NCBI GenBank assembly: GCA_040880525.1
Contig: JBBDIG010000017.1
Span: forward strand, 90,911 to 154,910
DNA length: 64,000 bases
DNA from: Bacteroidia bacterium
Lineage (GTDB): Bacteria; Bacteroidota; Bacteroidia; CAILMK01; JBBDIG01
Direction: 5' to 3'
The notes beneath the pieces are model-generated. The model was given only the letters and a program-made list of their open reading frames with translations, was not told where the DNA came from and did not search any database. Shown here in pieces: positions 57,147 to 64,000 of the stretch; position 1 is the first letter of the stretch, and every line of letters starts with the position of its first letter. A program made the translations under genes and the position numbers.

Positions 57147-58700
57147 CTACAATCCCAGCGTATCCTCCGTTTTCACAATCTTCACGCTTTTGATATTCAG
57201 CGGATATTTCGCCACCTGCTCGTCCTCGCGCAATACTTCTTCAGGCAGGCCCTCCTTTACGATATTGGAATAGCTCATCGGAGAAGGATGGTTCTCCATC
57301 AGGCTTTTCGCCAGGTCTGTGGCTTCATCAGGGCTAGTGATCACCGCGATCTTCATATTCCGGGTCTGAAGATGTTCTTTCATAGCATCATTCACATCCT
57401 GCAATGTGAGTTGCTCCAGCAGCTTGTCAGCCTTATTGATCCAGTCCTCCCGGCCATAAAACCGGGAATCCATCAAATATCCGAGTTCCTGGCCCGGGCT
57501 GGAAATATAGAGCTTGATATAACTGCGCAGGAATTTTTTCGTCAGATCAAAATCTTCCTGGTTCATTCCTTCCACGATCAGCGTATTCAGTTCCCTGACG
57601 GCCATGCGGATGGCGAAATGGGCATGGCCAAGTTTCACATCAGCCAGTTCCTCATGTTGTTCGCGAAGGCCGGCACCTATCTGCACAGGCCGGATCCACA
57701 TCGAGAAATAGTTGGAAGAGCGCGGATACCCCGCTACCGGCAGCATGTTTTCGCTGCCTGAAGGATACCACTCAATATAGCTGTAGTCGCCATAGTTCAT
57801 AGAGCGTGTTTCACGAATCTTGTTATATAGCTTTCCATAAGATTTGCGGTGCTCGCCCAGATAAGAATTAGCGACCATCAGCGCTGCAAAATCATCATTG
57901 CTGCGCGTTATGTCCATAGGAAATCCCATGAAAATCGCAGAACCAAAAGCTCCGGGCTTTGAAACGATCTCTACCTGTGTACCCTCCGGCATTTCCGCTT
58001 TTTCAGCTTGCGGCAACTCTACATCGAGAGCTGGCAGGCCCTGCATATCCAGCTTCAACTCCGCCAGAAACGCATCGCTGTAATTTCCCGTAATGCCGAT
58101 CATCAGGTTATCTTTTGTAAAATATCTCTGCCAGTGCTCTTTCACATCTTCCAGGGTAATGCTGTTCAGCCCCTTTTCAGTACCGGCTACCATGTGCTGG
58201 TAGTTTTTGCCCCGAAACAGGAAATCCTCCAGCACCATTTTGCTGTAGTCTTCATCGCTGCTGTTGCGGATGGCGCGCGTAACGTAGTTGAGTTGCTGCG
58301 TCTTCACCCGGTTGAAATCACTTTCTGAAAAGGAAGGATCGAGGATCAAACCTTTCATTATGGGATAAAATTCATTCACAAAATCCACGGGCACGGCAAA
58401 AGTGAAAACGGTGACTTCTTTATCAGTTGAAACTCCATAGGCGGCCGCCATGGGATATATCCGTTCATCAATCTGGCTTTTGGTGAGATTGGCCGTTCCT
58501 CCTTCCTTTACCAGTGTAGCTGTAAATGATGTGAGCCCTTCTTTCCCTGCCGGATCAGCAATTGAGCCTGCTCGGAACATTAGCTTCACAATCACTTTGT
58601 TAAGTTCAGGCTTTTTCAATTCCACAACTTCCTGCGCCCTGGCACTGATGCAGAACAGGCTTATTACCAATAAAGCAATATTAAATTTTAGCGTTTTCAT
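57147..58700 (-). CDS. M16-family protein lacking the zinc motif (non-catalytic partner)
   Basis: 517 residues with signal peptide (FCISARAQ, about 1-22) and the two-lobe M16 fold: MFRAGSIADPAGKEGLTSFT takes the place of HxxEH; NFN-like FSESDFNRVKTQQLNYVTRA, EHWQRYFTKDNLMIGITGNY, and RETRSMNYGDYSYIEWYPSG. Zinc ligands are absent. Its ATG overlaps the stop of the catalytic M16 lipoprotein, so the pair probably forms an alpha/beta heterodimer as in mitochondrial processing peptidase and known bacterial pairs. Confidence 0.9.
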   Translation of the reverse strand: MKTLKFNIALLVISLFCISARAQEVVELKKPELNKVIVKLMFRAGSIADPAGKEGLTSFTATLVKEGGTANLTKSQIDERIYPMAAAYGVSTDKEVTVFTFAVPVDFVNEFYPIMKGLILDPSFSESDFNRVKTQQLNYVTRAIRNSSDEDYSKMVLEDFLFRGKNYQHMVAGTEKGLNSITLEDVKEHWQRYFTKDNLMIGITGNYSDAFLAELKLDMQGLPALDVELPQAEKAEMPEGTQVEIVSKPGAFGSAIFMGFPMDITRSNDDFAALMVANSYLGEHRKSYGKLYNKIRETRSMNYGDYSYIEWYPSGSENMLPVAGYPRSSNYFSMWIRPVQIGAGLREQHEELADVKLGHAHFAIRMAVRELNTLIVEGMNQEDFDLTKKFLRSYIKLYISSPGQELGYLMDSRFYGREDWINKADKLLEQLTLQDVNDAMKEHLQTRNMKIAVITSPDEATDLAKSLMENHPSPMSYSNIVKEGLPEEVLREDEQVAKYPLNIKSVKIVKTEDTLGL

Positions 58701-60091
58701 TATTTAATTCCTCCTTCTTCTTTTGATGAAATAGTGCCGAGCGTAAGTCTGTCAGCCGTGAAATATTTCTGAGCTACCTGCCGGATGTCCTCCGGAGTAA
58801 TGCGGTCAAAAAGTGCATAATAACGATTGATGGAAGCAGGATCTCCTGAAACCCAGGTGAAGTAATTGATGGCATCCGAAATATCATCCGGGTTATCAAG
58901 GCCCATCGCAAAGTTGTAGCGGATATGGCTTTTCGTATTTTCCAGCAACTGCTCCTCCACCGGAACCTGCTTCAAAGAATCAAGGGCCTCCACAATGGTT
59001 TGCTTGATATAGGGCAGGTTCTCCTCGTCATTGGTAAGCGCCCCGATCTGGAATAGATAAGGATCGCGGGTAAAAAATATGTATCCAAACAGATTCATCG
59101 CCTTCTGCTCGTCCACGATCAGCTTTTTATATAGTTCAGAGCTTTCAGAAAACATCATAGTGGAAATGATCTCCAGGGCGGCCATATCAACTTCCGTATC
59201 GCTATAGGCAGGGCCTTTATAATTCAGGGAAACAAAGGGAATAAAGCCCTCGTTCTGAATATGTGTGTAGCGCGTTTCGGTTTGCGGAGGCTCTACAGGA
59301 ATATCGGCTTTGTAGCTTCCGCGCTCCCACATCCCGAAGTATTTTTCCGCCAGTTCATTCACCTTTTCCTGCGTTACATCGCCCACTACAATGATGGTGG
59401 TATATTCCGGACGGTAAAATCGCTCATAAAATTCCAGCGAATAATCATACTGGTTGGGCATTTCCACAATGTCCTCAAAAAATCCCATCGTGGTGTGTTT
59501 GTAAGTATGCGCGGTGAAAGCAGTGTTATTTATGGCTTCATCAATTTGCCGGAACTGATTCGCAAAATTCTTGGTGTACTCGCCTTTAACGGCTCCTGCT
59601 TCCACTTTAAAATCCGGGACAGAATAATTGAGATGCATAAACCTGTCGGCCTCCACCTCGAACATTTGGTCCAGCATTTCCGCGCTGCCGGTCATGTGAT
59701 AAATTGTGCGGTCAAGCCAGGTGTTGGCATTGGCTGCGGCTCCCATAGCTTTCAGTACACGGCCATATTTATCTTTAGGATAAGTATCCGTACCGCGAAA
59801 CATCATGTGCTCAAAAAAGTGAGCAAAGCCGGTTTTTCCGGCCTCCACTTCTTCGCGCGAGCCCACGCGCACCACGATATTGAAGGTGGCAATGCCCGGA
59901 CTGCCAAATGGCACGGTAACTACGTTGAGCCCGTTCTCAAGCTGCGTTTGCTGGATGGGATATGGAAATATTGCGGAGCGGCCGGTATCGCTTTCCGTGG
60001 CAGCGGCCTGATCGGTACTGTCCACGTTCTCACCTGTTGAGCATCCGGCCATCCACAAGCCTATACACATCAGGAAAATCAGATTTTTCAT
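58700..60091 (-). CDS. Catalytic M16-family metallopeptidase, lipoprotein
   Basis: 463 residues. Lipobox GLWMAGC (Cys17), then M16 domain with HFFEH (His91, Glu94, His95) in KTGFAHFFEHMMFRGTDTYP and the distal Glu region EAGAVKGEYTKN. Envelope-facing peptidase. Coupled to the downstream non-catalytic partner by a one-base overlap. Substrate unknown. Confidence 0.93.
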   Translation of the reverse strand: MKNLIFLMCIGLWMAGCSTGENVDSTDQAAATESDTGRSAIFPYPIQQTQLENGLNVVTVPFGSPGIATFNIVVRVGSREEVEAGKTGFAHFFEHMMFRGTDTYPKDKYGRVLKAMGAAANANTWLDRTIYHMTGSAEMLDQMFEVEADRFMHLNYSVPDFKVEAGAVKGEYTKNFANQFRQIDEAINNTAFTAHTYKHTTMGFFEDIVEMPNQYDYSLEFYERFYRPEYTTIIVVGDVTQEKVNELAEKYFGMWERGSYKADIPVEPPQTETRYTHIQNEGFIPFVSLNYKGPAYSDTEVDMAALEIISTMMFSESSELYKKLIVDEQKAMNLFGYIFFTRDPYLFQIGALTNDEENLPYIKQTIVEALDSLKQVPVEEQLLENTKSHIRYNFAMGLDNPDDISDAINYFTWVSGDPASINRYYALFDRITPEDIRQVAQKYFTADRLTLGTISSKEEGGIK

Positions 60092-60221
60092 AAATTATGG
60101 TTTGATTGCTTTTTTAAATTCAGTTGCCAAAAATATTTAATAAGAAGGAGTCTTTTGATGTTTTAACAGAAATAAACATTTGGGCTATTCCCAATCCGGG
60201 TTTTTGAGGTGCTTTTATTCT

Positions 60222-61088
60222 TTATAATTTTTCGAGAACCTTTTCAATAAAATCCTCCATTTGCTGTTTTGGGTTTTTGCTGAATTCATGGGTGGCACGG
60301 TTGGCCAGCACCATGTCCAGCGTAATGCAGTGATGGCCCAGCAGCCTTGATAAACCATAGATCGCACTGGTTTCCATCTCAAAGTTGGTAATGGCAAAAT
60401 TGCCGCTGCGAAACCTGCCCAGATGGCTGAGCAGATTGCCATAGCGTGCAGGGAGGCGAAGGCTCCTGCCCTGCGGCCCATAAAACCCGGGACAGGTAAC
60501 AGTAATTCCTTCCACCATTTCTTCGTTAAATTTCTTCGCCAGCGAAACGGAACCACTGAACAGGTAGAATGGCAGCTCATAATTCATCAGGAAGAGGTGA
60601 TGCCGCAATTCCTCATGCAGGGTCTGCTCGTCAGTATGGTATTCGTATTTGTAAAACTGTAGCAAATTATCCAGCCCCACGCTGTAGCGCGAGATGATCC
60701 CACTGCCGGGATGAATTTCCGGTTGCAAAGCCCCACATGTGCCGATGCGAATTATATTCAGGCTTTGCAACTCAGTCCTTGCGTGCCTGGCTTCAAAATC
60801 AATATTTACCAGCGCATCGAGTTCATTCATTACAATATCCACGTTATCGGTGCCTATGCCGGTACTAATGGCCGTAATTCGCTTTCCCCGGCATATTCCT
60901 GTGTGGGTAACGAATTCACGGTTTTGCTTCCGCACCTCTATGGCATCAAAGTGTGCCGAAATCTGCGCCACCCGTCCGGGATCGCCCACCAAAATGACGG
61001 TGCCAGCCAGTTCGCCAGGGAAAAGATGCAAATGAAAAACGCTGCCATCAGCATTTAAAATCAACTCCGTATCAGGTATGGTTTTCAT
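60222..61088 (-). CDS. Nucleoside phosphorylase (uridine phosphorylase type)
   Basis: 288 residues from ATG 61088 (a TTG-initiated frame is nine codons longer). Phosphate-binding VGDPGRVAQISAHFD and TGIGTDNVDIVMNELDALV, core RIGTCGALQ and ribose/base motif NFEMETSAIYGLSRLLGHH. Cleaves a nucleoside with phosphate in salvage; uridine is the most likely substrate by family resemblance, not proven. Divergent from the universal stress gene. Confidence 0.9.
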   Translation of the reverse strand: MKTIPDTELILNADGSVFHLHLFPGELAGTVILVGDPGRVAQISAHFDAIEVRKQNREFVTHTGICRGKRITAISTGIGTDNVDIVMNELDALVNIDFEARHARTELQSLNIIRIGTCGALQPEIHPGSGIISRYSVGLDNLLQFYKYEYHTDEQTLHEELRHHLFLMNYELPFYLFSGSVSLAKKFNEEMVEGITVTCPGFYGPQGRSLRLPARYGNLLSHLGRFRSGNFAITNFEMETSAIYGLSRLLGHHCITLDMVLANRATHEFSKNPKQQMEDFIEKVLEKL

Positions 61089-61100
61089 CTGTTTAAGTGA

Positions 61101-61108
61101 TAATTTTG
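61101..61108 (+). promoter_or_regulatory. Putative promoter of the universal stress gene, -7 box TAATTTTG
   Basis: TAATTTTG followed by CACTCA, 42 bp upstream of ATG 61150. It shows that the longer frame starting at 61078 is not the true N-terminus. Confidence 0.6.
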
Positions 61109-61149
61109 CACTCAATTTTAAAAAACACGTAAGTAACTATTTTAAGACA

Positions 61150-62052
61150 ATGAATAAGATTCCATTTCAGAATACCACTTTAGTACCTGTGGATTTTTCT
61201 GATACTTCGCTGCATGCCCTCGATCATGCAGTAGCAATTGCAAAAATAATTGAAGATGGCAACCCACGGGTAACGCTGGTCCACGTAATAGAAGGAGCCG
61301 AATTTGAATCGGTGAGTGCGGAAGATGTGGTGGACAGCAGCAACAAAGAGGGTTTGATGATAGAAGGGGCGAAAAACAAGCTCGAGAAAATCATCGCGGC
61401 CTATAGCCCAAAAGGGGAACTTCCCTTTAATTATATCATTACCGGAGGGAAGGTTTACCGCAAAATAGCTGAACTGGCCGAAGAACTGACGGCAGACTCC
61501 ATAGTAATGGGAACGCACGGAGCTCAGGGCTGGGGCCGCTTTATCGGCAGCAACGCCAGCCGGGTGATTCAGGTCGCTCCCTGTCCCGTTGTTACAATTA
61601 AGGAAAAGCAATTAGGCAATGGCTATAAAAATCTGATTTTGCCGCTTGACCTCACCAAAGAAACGAAGCAGAAAGTAAGCTGGGCCGTAAAAATCGCTTC
61701 CTACTTTAAAAGCACCGTACACCTCGTCACCATTACGGAAGACGATGAATTCCTGGCAAGGCGCGTAAAAGCCAACCTGAAGCAGGTGGAAGGTGTATTG
61801 AAGGAAAAAGGCATTACATACACCTCTACCTACCTAACGGAAGATAGCAGCAGCTTTGCCGAAGCCACCCTGAACTTTGCCCGTGGCCGTGATGCCGATC
61901 TCATCATTATTATGACACAGCAGGAAAAGACGCTTGGCGAATTTATTTTTGGCTCTTATGCTCAACGAATCGTGAAGACTTCATCCATACCGGTAATGGC
62001 CATCAATCCGAGAGCCGACCTGACCGGTATTTTTGAAAGAACGCTGGGGTAA
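61150..62052 (+). CDS. Universal stress protein, tandem UspA domains
   Basis: 300 residues from ATG 61150 (MNKIPFQNTTLVPVDFSDTS). Two Usp domains: the first (1 to about 150) ends with the ATP-binding GTHGAQGWGRFIGSNASRVI and PCPVVTI; the second (about 155-295) has ILPLDLTKETKQKVSWAVKI and a degenerate IIMTQQEKTLGEFIFGSYAQ. Tandem Usp proteins are common; the physiological trigger is unknown. Strong terminator downstream. Confidence 0.92.
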   Translation: MNKIPFQNTTLVPVDFSDTSLHALDHAVAIAKIIEDGNPRVTLVHVIEGAEFESVSAEDVVDSSNKEGLMIEGAKNKLEKIIAAYSPKGELPFNYIITGGKVYRKIAELAEELTADSIVMGTHGAQGWGRFIGSNASRVIQVAPCPVVTIKEKQLGNGYKNLILPLDLTKETKQKVSWAVKIASYFKSTVHLVTITEDDEFLARRVKANLKQVEGVLKEKGITYTSTYLTEDSSSFAEATLNFARGRDADLIIIMTQQEKTLGEFIFGSYAQRIVKTSSIPVMAINPRADLTGIFERTLG

Positions 62053-62087
62053 GAAAAACCCGGTTTATAATTCTTCAGTGTACGATA

Positions 62088-62128
62088 CAAAACCTCCAGG
62101 ATGTAGAAATTCCTGGAGGTTTTTTTTA
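62088..62128 (+). terminator. Rho-independent terminator after the universal stress gene
   Basis: 12-bp stem AAACCTCCAGGA / TCCTGGAGGTTT with a 9-base loop, followed by a run of eight T in total. Confidence 0.88.
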
Positions 62129-62227
62129 TGTAATTATGGCTAATTTTCCGAAACAAATAAAATTTAGTGCTTCATTGAATTTATACGATCTTGCAACGCA
62201 ACTAACGAAACGATAATCTGCATTACC

Positions 62228-62686
62228 ATGAAACCTTATTTTCCCCTGACCATACTTCTCATGAGCTTACTTTGGAGTTGCTCTGGTGAAAGTTGCCAAA
62301 CATTACAGCAATCTTCAATACAGCTTGAGTTTTACAGGAAGGATGCCGGGTCCGGATTCCTTTCGGCAGTTAATCTTCGGGACGAATTCGATTCAATCAT
62401 CATCAATGATGGAAGAGGCAGTATACCGACAAATGAAAACTTTGTTTCGGTTGATAGATTGAGCGAAGATGGCATTAGTAACTTTTTCTTTTTCAAGGAT
62501 GGAATCTCTACCCTGGTTTCCTTTCAGGCAGACGCAGAAGAACTCATGGATAAGGGACCTGGCAAATGTGGTGAATATTACAAATTCAGCAACATGAATA
62601 TTTCCCACTCCGGCTTTGAAGATATTGAATTAAAGAATACCAATGCTTACAACAATGATTTTACCGCCATCGTAATTATAGATTAA
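62228..62686 (+). CDS. Unrecognised small lipoprotein with Cys pair
   Basis: 152 residues. Lipobox SLLWSC (Cys about 18), then SGESCQTLQQSSIQLEFYRK and GPGKCGEYYKFSNMNIS. The layout (Cys right after the lipobox region, about 130 residues of beta-rich sequence, then a x-K/T-CG motif and an NMxI strand) is shared with the next gene. I cannot assign a family with confidence; DUF6452-like lipoproteins have a similar layout. First of a three-gene unit. Confidence 0.75.
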   Translation: MKPYFPLTILLMSLLWSCSGESCQTLQQSSIQLEFYRKDAGSGFLSAVNLRDEFDSIIINDGRGSIPTNENFVSVDRLSEDGISNFFFFKDGISTLVSFQADAEELMDKGPGKCGEYYKFSNMNISHSGFEDIELKNTNAYNNDFTAIVIID

Positions 62687-62701
62687 ACCAGAATAATTGC
62701 T

Positions 62702-63157
62702 ATGCAAAAACAACTCATCATTCCATTCTTTCTTTTGGTGCTTATTACATCGCTCTCCGGATGTCGTAAACCTTCCTGTCCACATACGGCTCAACCATTG
62801 GTTATTTTTAACTTTTTTATTACCGATACCAGTGGGGAACAATTGCCTGTATATCATTTTTTTGACAGGGCGTATGCCGTGGGAGGCAAAGGAGATCTTA
62901 TACCAAAACTCAATAAATATGAACTGCCGGTAAATATTAATGCAGATAGCATGGTTGTGATATTTGAAAGTGGCGGAAACCAGGATACCATTCAGCTAAA
63001 TTATATTCGGGAAGAAGTATTCCAGGGACACGATGGTACTTGTGGTTTTCATATTAATATCATGAATATGAAAATTACATCCAGTACTTTCCCGGATACC
63101 TACAGGAATGGATCAGAAAGCGAAGACAATCTAGAGATAATTAATATACTATTATGA
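62702..63157 (+). CDS. Unrecognised small lipoprotein, probable paralogue of the preceding gene
   Basis: 151 residues. Lipobox TSLSGC (Cys about 20), then RKPSCPHTAQPLVIFNFFIT and GTCGFHINIMNMKITSS. The spacing of the Cys pair and the CG...NMxI element mirror the gene at 62228-62686, so the two probably arose by duplication followed by strong divergence. Its stop overlaps the next start by 4 bp. Possibly DUF6452-like; unproven. Confidence 0.75.
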   Translation: MQKQLIIPFFLLVLITSLSGCRKPSCPHTAQPLVIFNFFITDTSGEQLPVYHFFDRAYAVGGKGDLIPKLNKYELPVNINADSMVVIFESGGNQDTIQLNYIREEVFQGHDGTCGFHINIMNMKITSSTFPDTYRNGSESEDNLEIINILL

Positions 63158-63777
63158 AAGCGTTAATGGTGATTTGTATGCTCTTGTGGCCATTATCCAT
63201 GTTGGGCCAGGATCAAAATGCTGATTCTGTTGAGTCGCGCAATTTGGTATACGGTGCGGGCATTAGCATATCTGATAATATTGGAATTATAGGGACGGTG
63301 CAACACAAAGATGTTGGAAGCCTGATATTTAAAGCCGGGATAATGGGAAAACCCAGACTACGGCCATTCTCCAATTACCTCCGAAACTGGCTTATGACAA
63401 ATTACCGTATAACGTATCAGACCCCGTTGCTGGTCAACACTTTTTATGGCGGCCTGGGCTATACCATCGTCAGGGTTCGCGACAATAGTACTTCCTATAT
63501 TAACTCGCTTTATTGGGAATCTTATTCGCGCAAAGAGCAAGTCCACTCCACATTTCATGCACCTGAACTGGATTTTGGAATTCAATTAGGGGAAATTGAT
63601 GAAATGCTACGTATGGGCGTCAGAATCAATTACATCCTGAATCCGGAAGAAGTGCGCAATGGCTTGCCCCTGCGAAATGATGAATTGAGACGAATCCACG
63701 GGCTGGGCCGGATATATTATAATAACCCCAATAACTTTGTCTGGGGCATTTACCTGGATTATATGATCAAGCTCTGA
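63154..63777 (+). CDS. Unrecognised exported protein, probable outer-membrane beta-barrel
   Basis: 207 residues. Signal peptide (about 1-19, ALMVICMLLWPLSMLGQ), then alternating strands (LVYGAGISISDNIGIIGTVQ, NTFYGGLGYTIVRVRDNSTS, HAPELDFGIQLGEIDEMLRM) ending with WGIYLDYMIKL. The pattern suggests a small barrel of about 8-10 strands. Translationally coupled (4-bp overlap) to the two lipoproteins; the trio may work together in the envelope. The stop codon lies inside the first unit of the heptamer array. Confidence 0.72.
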   Translation: MKALMVICMLLWPLSMLGQDQNADSVESRNLVYGAGISISDNIGIIGTVQHKDVGSLIFKAGIMGKPRLRPFSNYLRNWLMTNYRITYQTPLLVNTFYGGLGYTIVRVRDNSTSYINSLYWESYSRKEQVHSTFHAPELDFGIQLGEIDEMLRMGVRINYILNPEEVRNGLPLRNDELRRIHGLGRIYYNNPNNFVWGIYLDYMIKL

Positions 63778-63838
63778 GTTCAGGGTTCAGGGTTCTGAGT
63801 TCAGGGTTCTGGGTTCTGAGTTCTGGGTTCTGGGTTGT
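63776..63838. repeat. Tandem heptamer array (GGGTTCA/GGGTTCT/GAGTTCT), nine units
   Basis: Nine 7-base units: GAGTTCA, GGGTTCA, GGGTTCT, GAGTTCA, GGGTTCT, GGGTTCT, GAGTTCT, GGGTTCT, GGGTTGT. The reverse complement of GGGTTCA is TGAACCC, the unit of the array at 57094-57141. It begins on the stop codon of the preceding gene. Confidence 0.92.
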
Positions 63839-63839
63839 T

Positions 63840-64000
63840 TCTCTTTTCCTCATATTCAATGTCACTGCCATCACCAAAGGAACTTTGGAGGGATATAAAA
63901 ACACCAGGAAACTCTTAGCGGAATACAGTTTAAAGAAGGATTTTCAATTGCGAATCATACCCACCAACCGCCTGAACACCAGAGATTATAAGCGGGAGAA
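63840..64000 (+). other. Open reading frame at the right edge without a visible start
   Basis: The plus frame with codons at 63837, 63840 and onward stays open to the window end (SLFLIFNVTAITKGTLEGYK, then NTRKLLAEYSLKKDFQLRII). The composition looks protein-like, but the frame has no ATG, GTG or TTG before residue 17 and runs back through the heptamer array. Possibly the 5' end of a gene with an unusual start or one truncated by the repeat. No homologue recognised. Confidence 0.3.

Noticed and set aside
59261..60040. 259-codon plus-strand frame
   Set aside because: Antisense to the catalytic M16 gene, with no motif; a shadow of a strongly coding opposite strand.
60215..60580. 121-codon minus-strand frame inside the nucleoside phosphorylase gene
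   Set aside because: Out-of-frame shadow; the phosphorylase frame has all family motifs.
61078..61149. N-terminal extension of the universal stress protein
   Set aside because: The stretch contains a TAATTTTG promoter box; MNKIPFQNTTLVPVDFSD matches the family start.

Overview
The window looks like a chromosomal stretch of a Bacteroidota (Bacteroidetes) bacterium. Four lines of evidence point there: two proteins with C-terminal type IX secretion sorting domains, a SecA N-terminus with the long insertion typical of the phylum, phylum-typical gene neighbourhoods (rplQ-carA-eno; an isolated atpD-atpC pair with a short epsilon; dut / nucleotidyltransferase / TPR / DUF4292 / EnvC), and promoters with the Bacteroidota -7 box TAnnTTTG instead of the E. 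coli -10. No rRNA, CRISPR array, insertion sequence, integrase or prophage gene is visible. Genus cannot be read from the sequence.

Layout. 1-619: 5' end of secA (runs off the left edge). 915-3110: secreted type IX beta-propeller protein. 3343-6107: divIC/ftsB-like, eno, carA. 6201-23477: the complete str-S10-spc-alpha supercluster on the minus strand (rpsL, rpsG, fusA, rpsJ, then the S10, spc and alpha genes to rplQ), without tuf. An unusual 259-262 bp break between rplP and rpmC carries a possible terminator and a strong promoter. 23625-31883: envelope and housekeeping genes (lgt, lipoprotein, EnvC-like factor, DUF4292 lipoprotein, TPR lipoprotein, nucleotidyltransferase, dut, ruvB). 31992-32065: tRNA-CAT. 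32299-33827: queG and a VOC protein. 33950-36600: a small zinc-finger/alpha-CTD-like protein, a sugar dehydrogenase broken by an in-frame TAA, and a membrane-anchored coiled-coil protein.

36651-40296: a metal-regulation module. A DtxR-family repressor is divergent from a three-gene operon (DUF1111 di-haem protein, Rieske protein, porin), and a DtxR/IdeR-type palindrome lies between the two promoters. 40433-42225: atpC and atpD. 42521-50571: gmhA, DsbD-like reductase, two-domain M16 protease, tadA, DCC protein, SPASM radical SAM protein. 50621-56265: overlapping glycan genes (flippase, GT4, GT-C membrane glycosyltransferase, undecaprenyl-phosphate sugar transferase, O-antigen ligase/polymerase). 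56314-57079: a frameshifted HExxH protein. 57147-60091: catalytic and non-catalytic M16 pair. 60222-62052: nucleoside phosphorylase and a divergent tandem universal stress protein. 62228-63777: three unrecognised small exported proteins, two of them lipoproteins.

The best candidates for new biology are the DtxR-box-controlled DUF1111/Rieske/porin operon, the split S10/spc cluster, the two decayed (or recoded) genes, the GGGTTCA/TGAACCC heptamer arrays that flank a 6.6 kb block in opposite orientation, and the zinc-finger/alpha-CTD-like protein. All function calls come from reading motifs by eye; no database search was possible.
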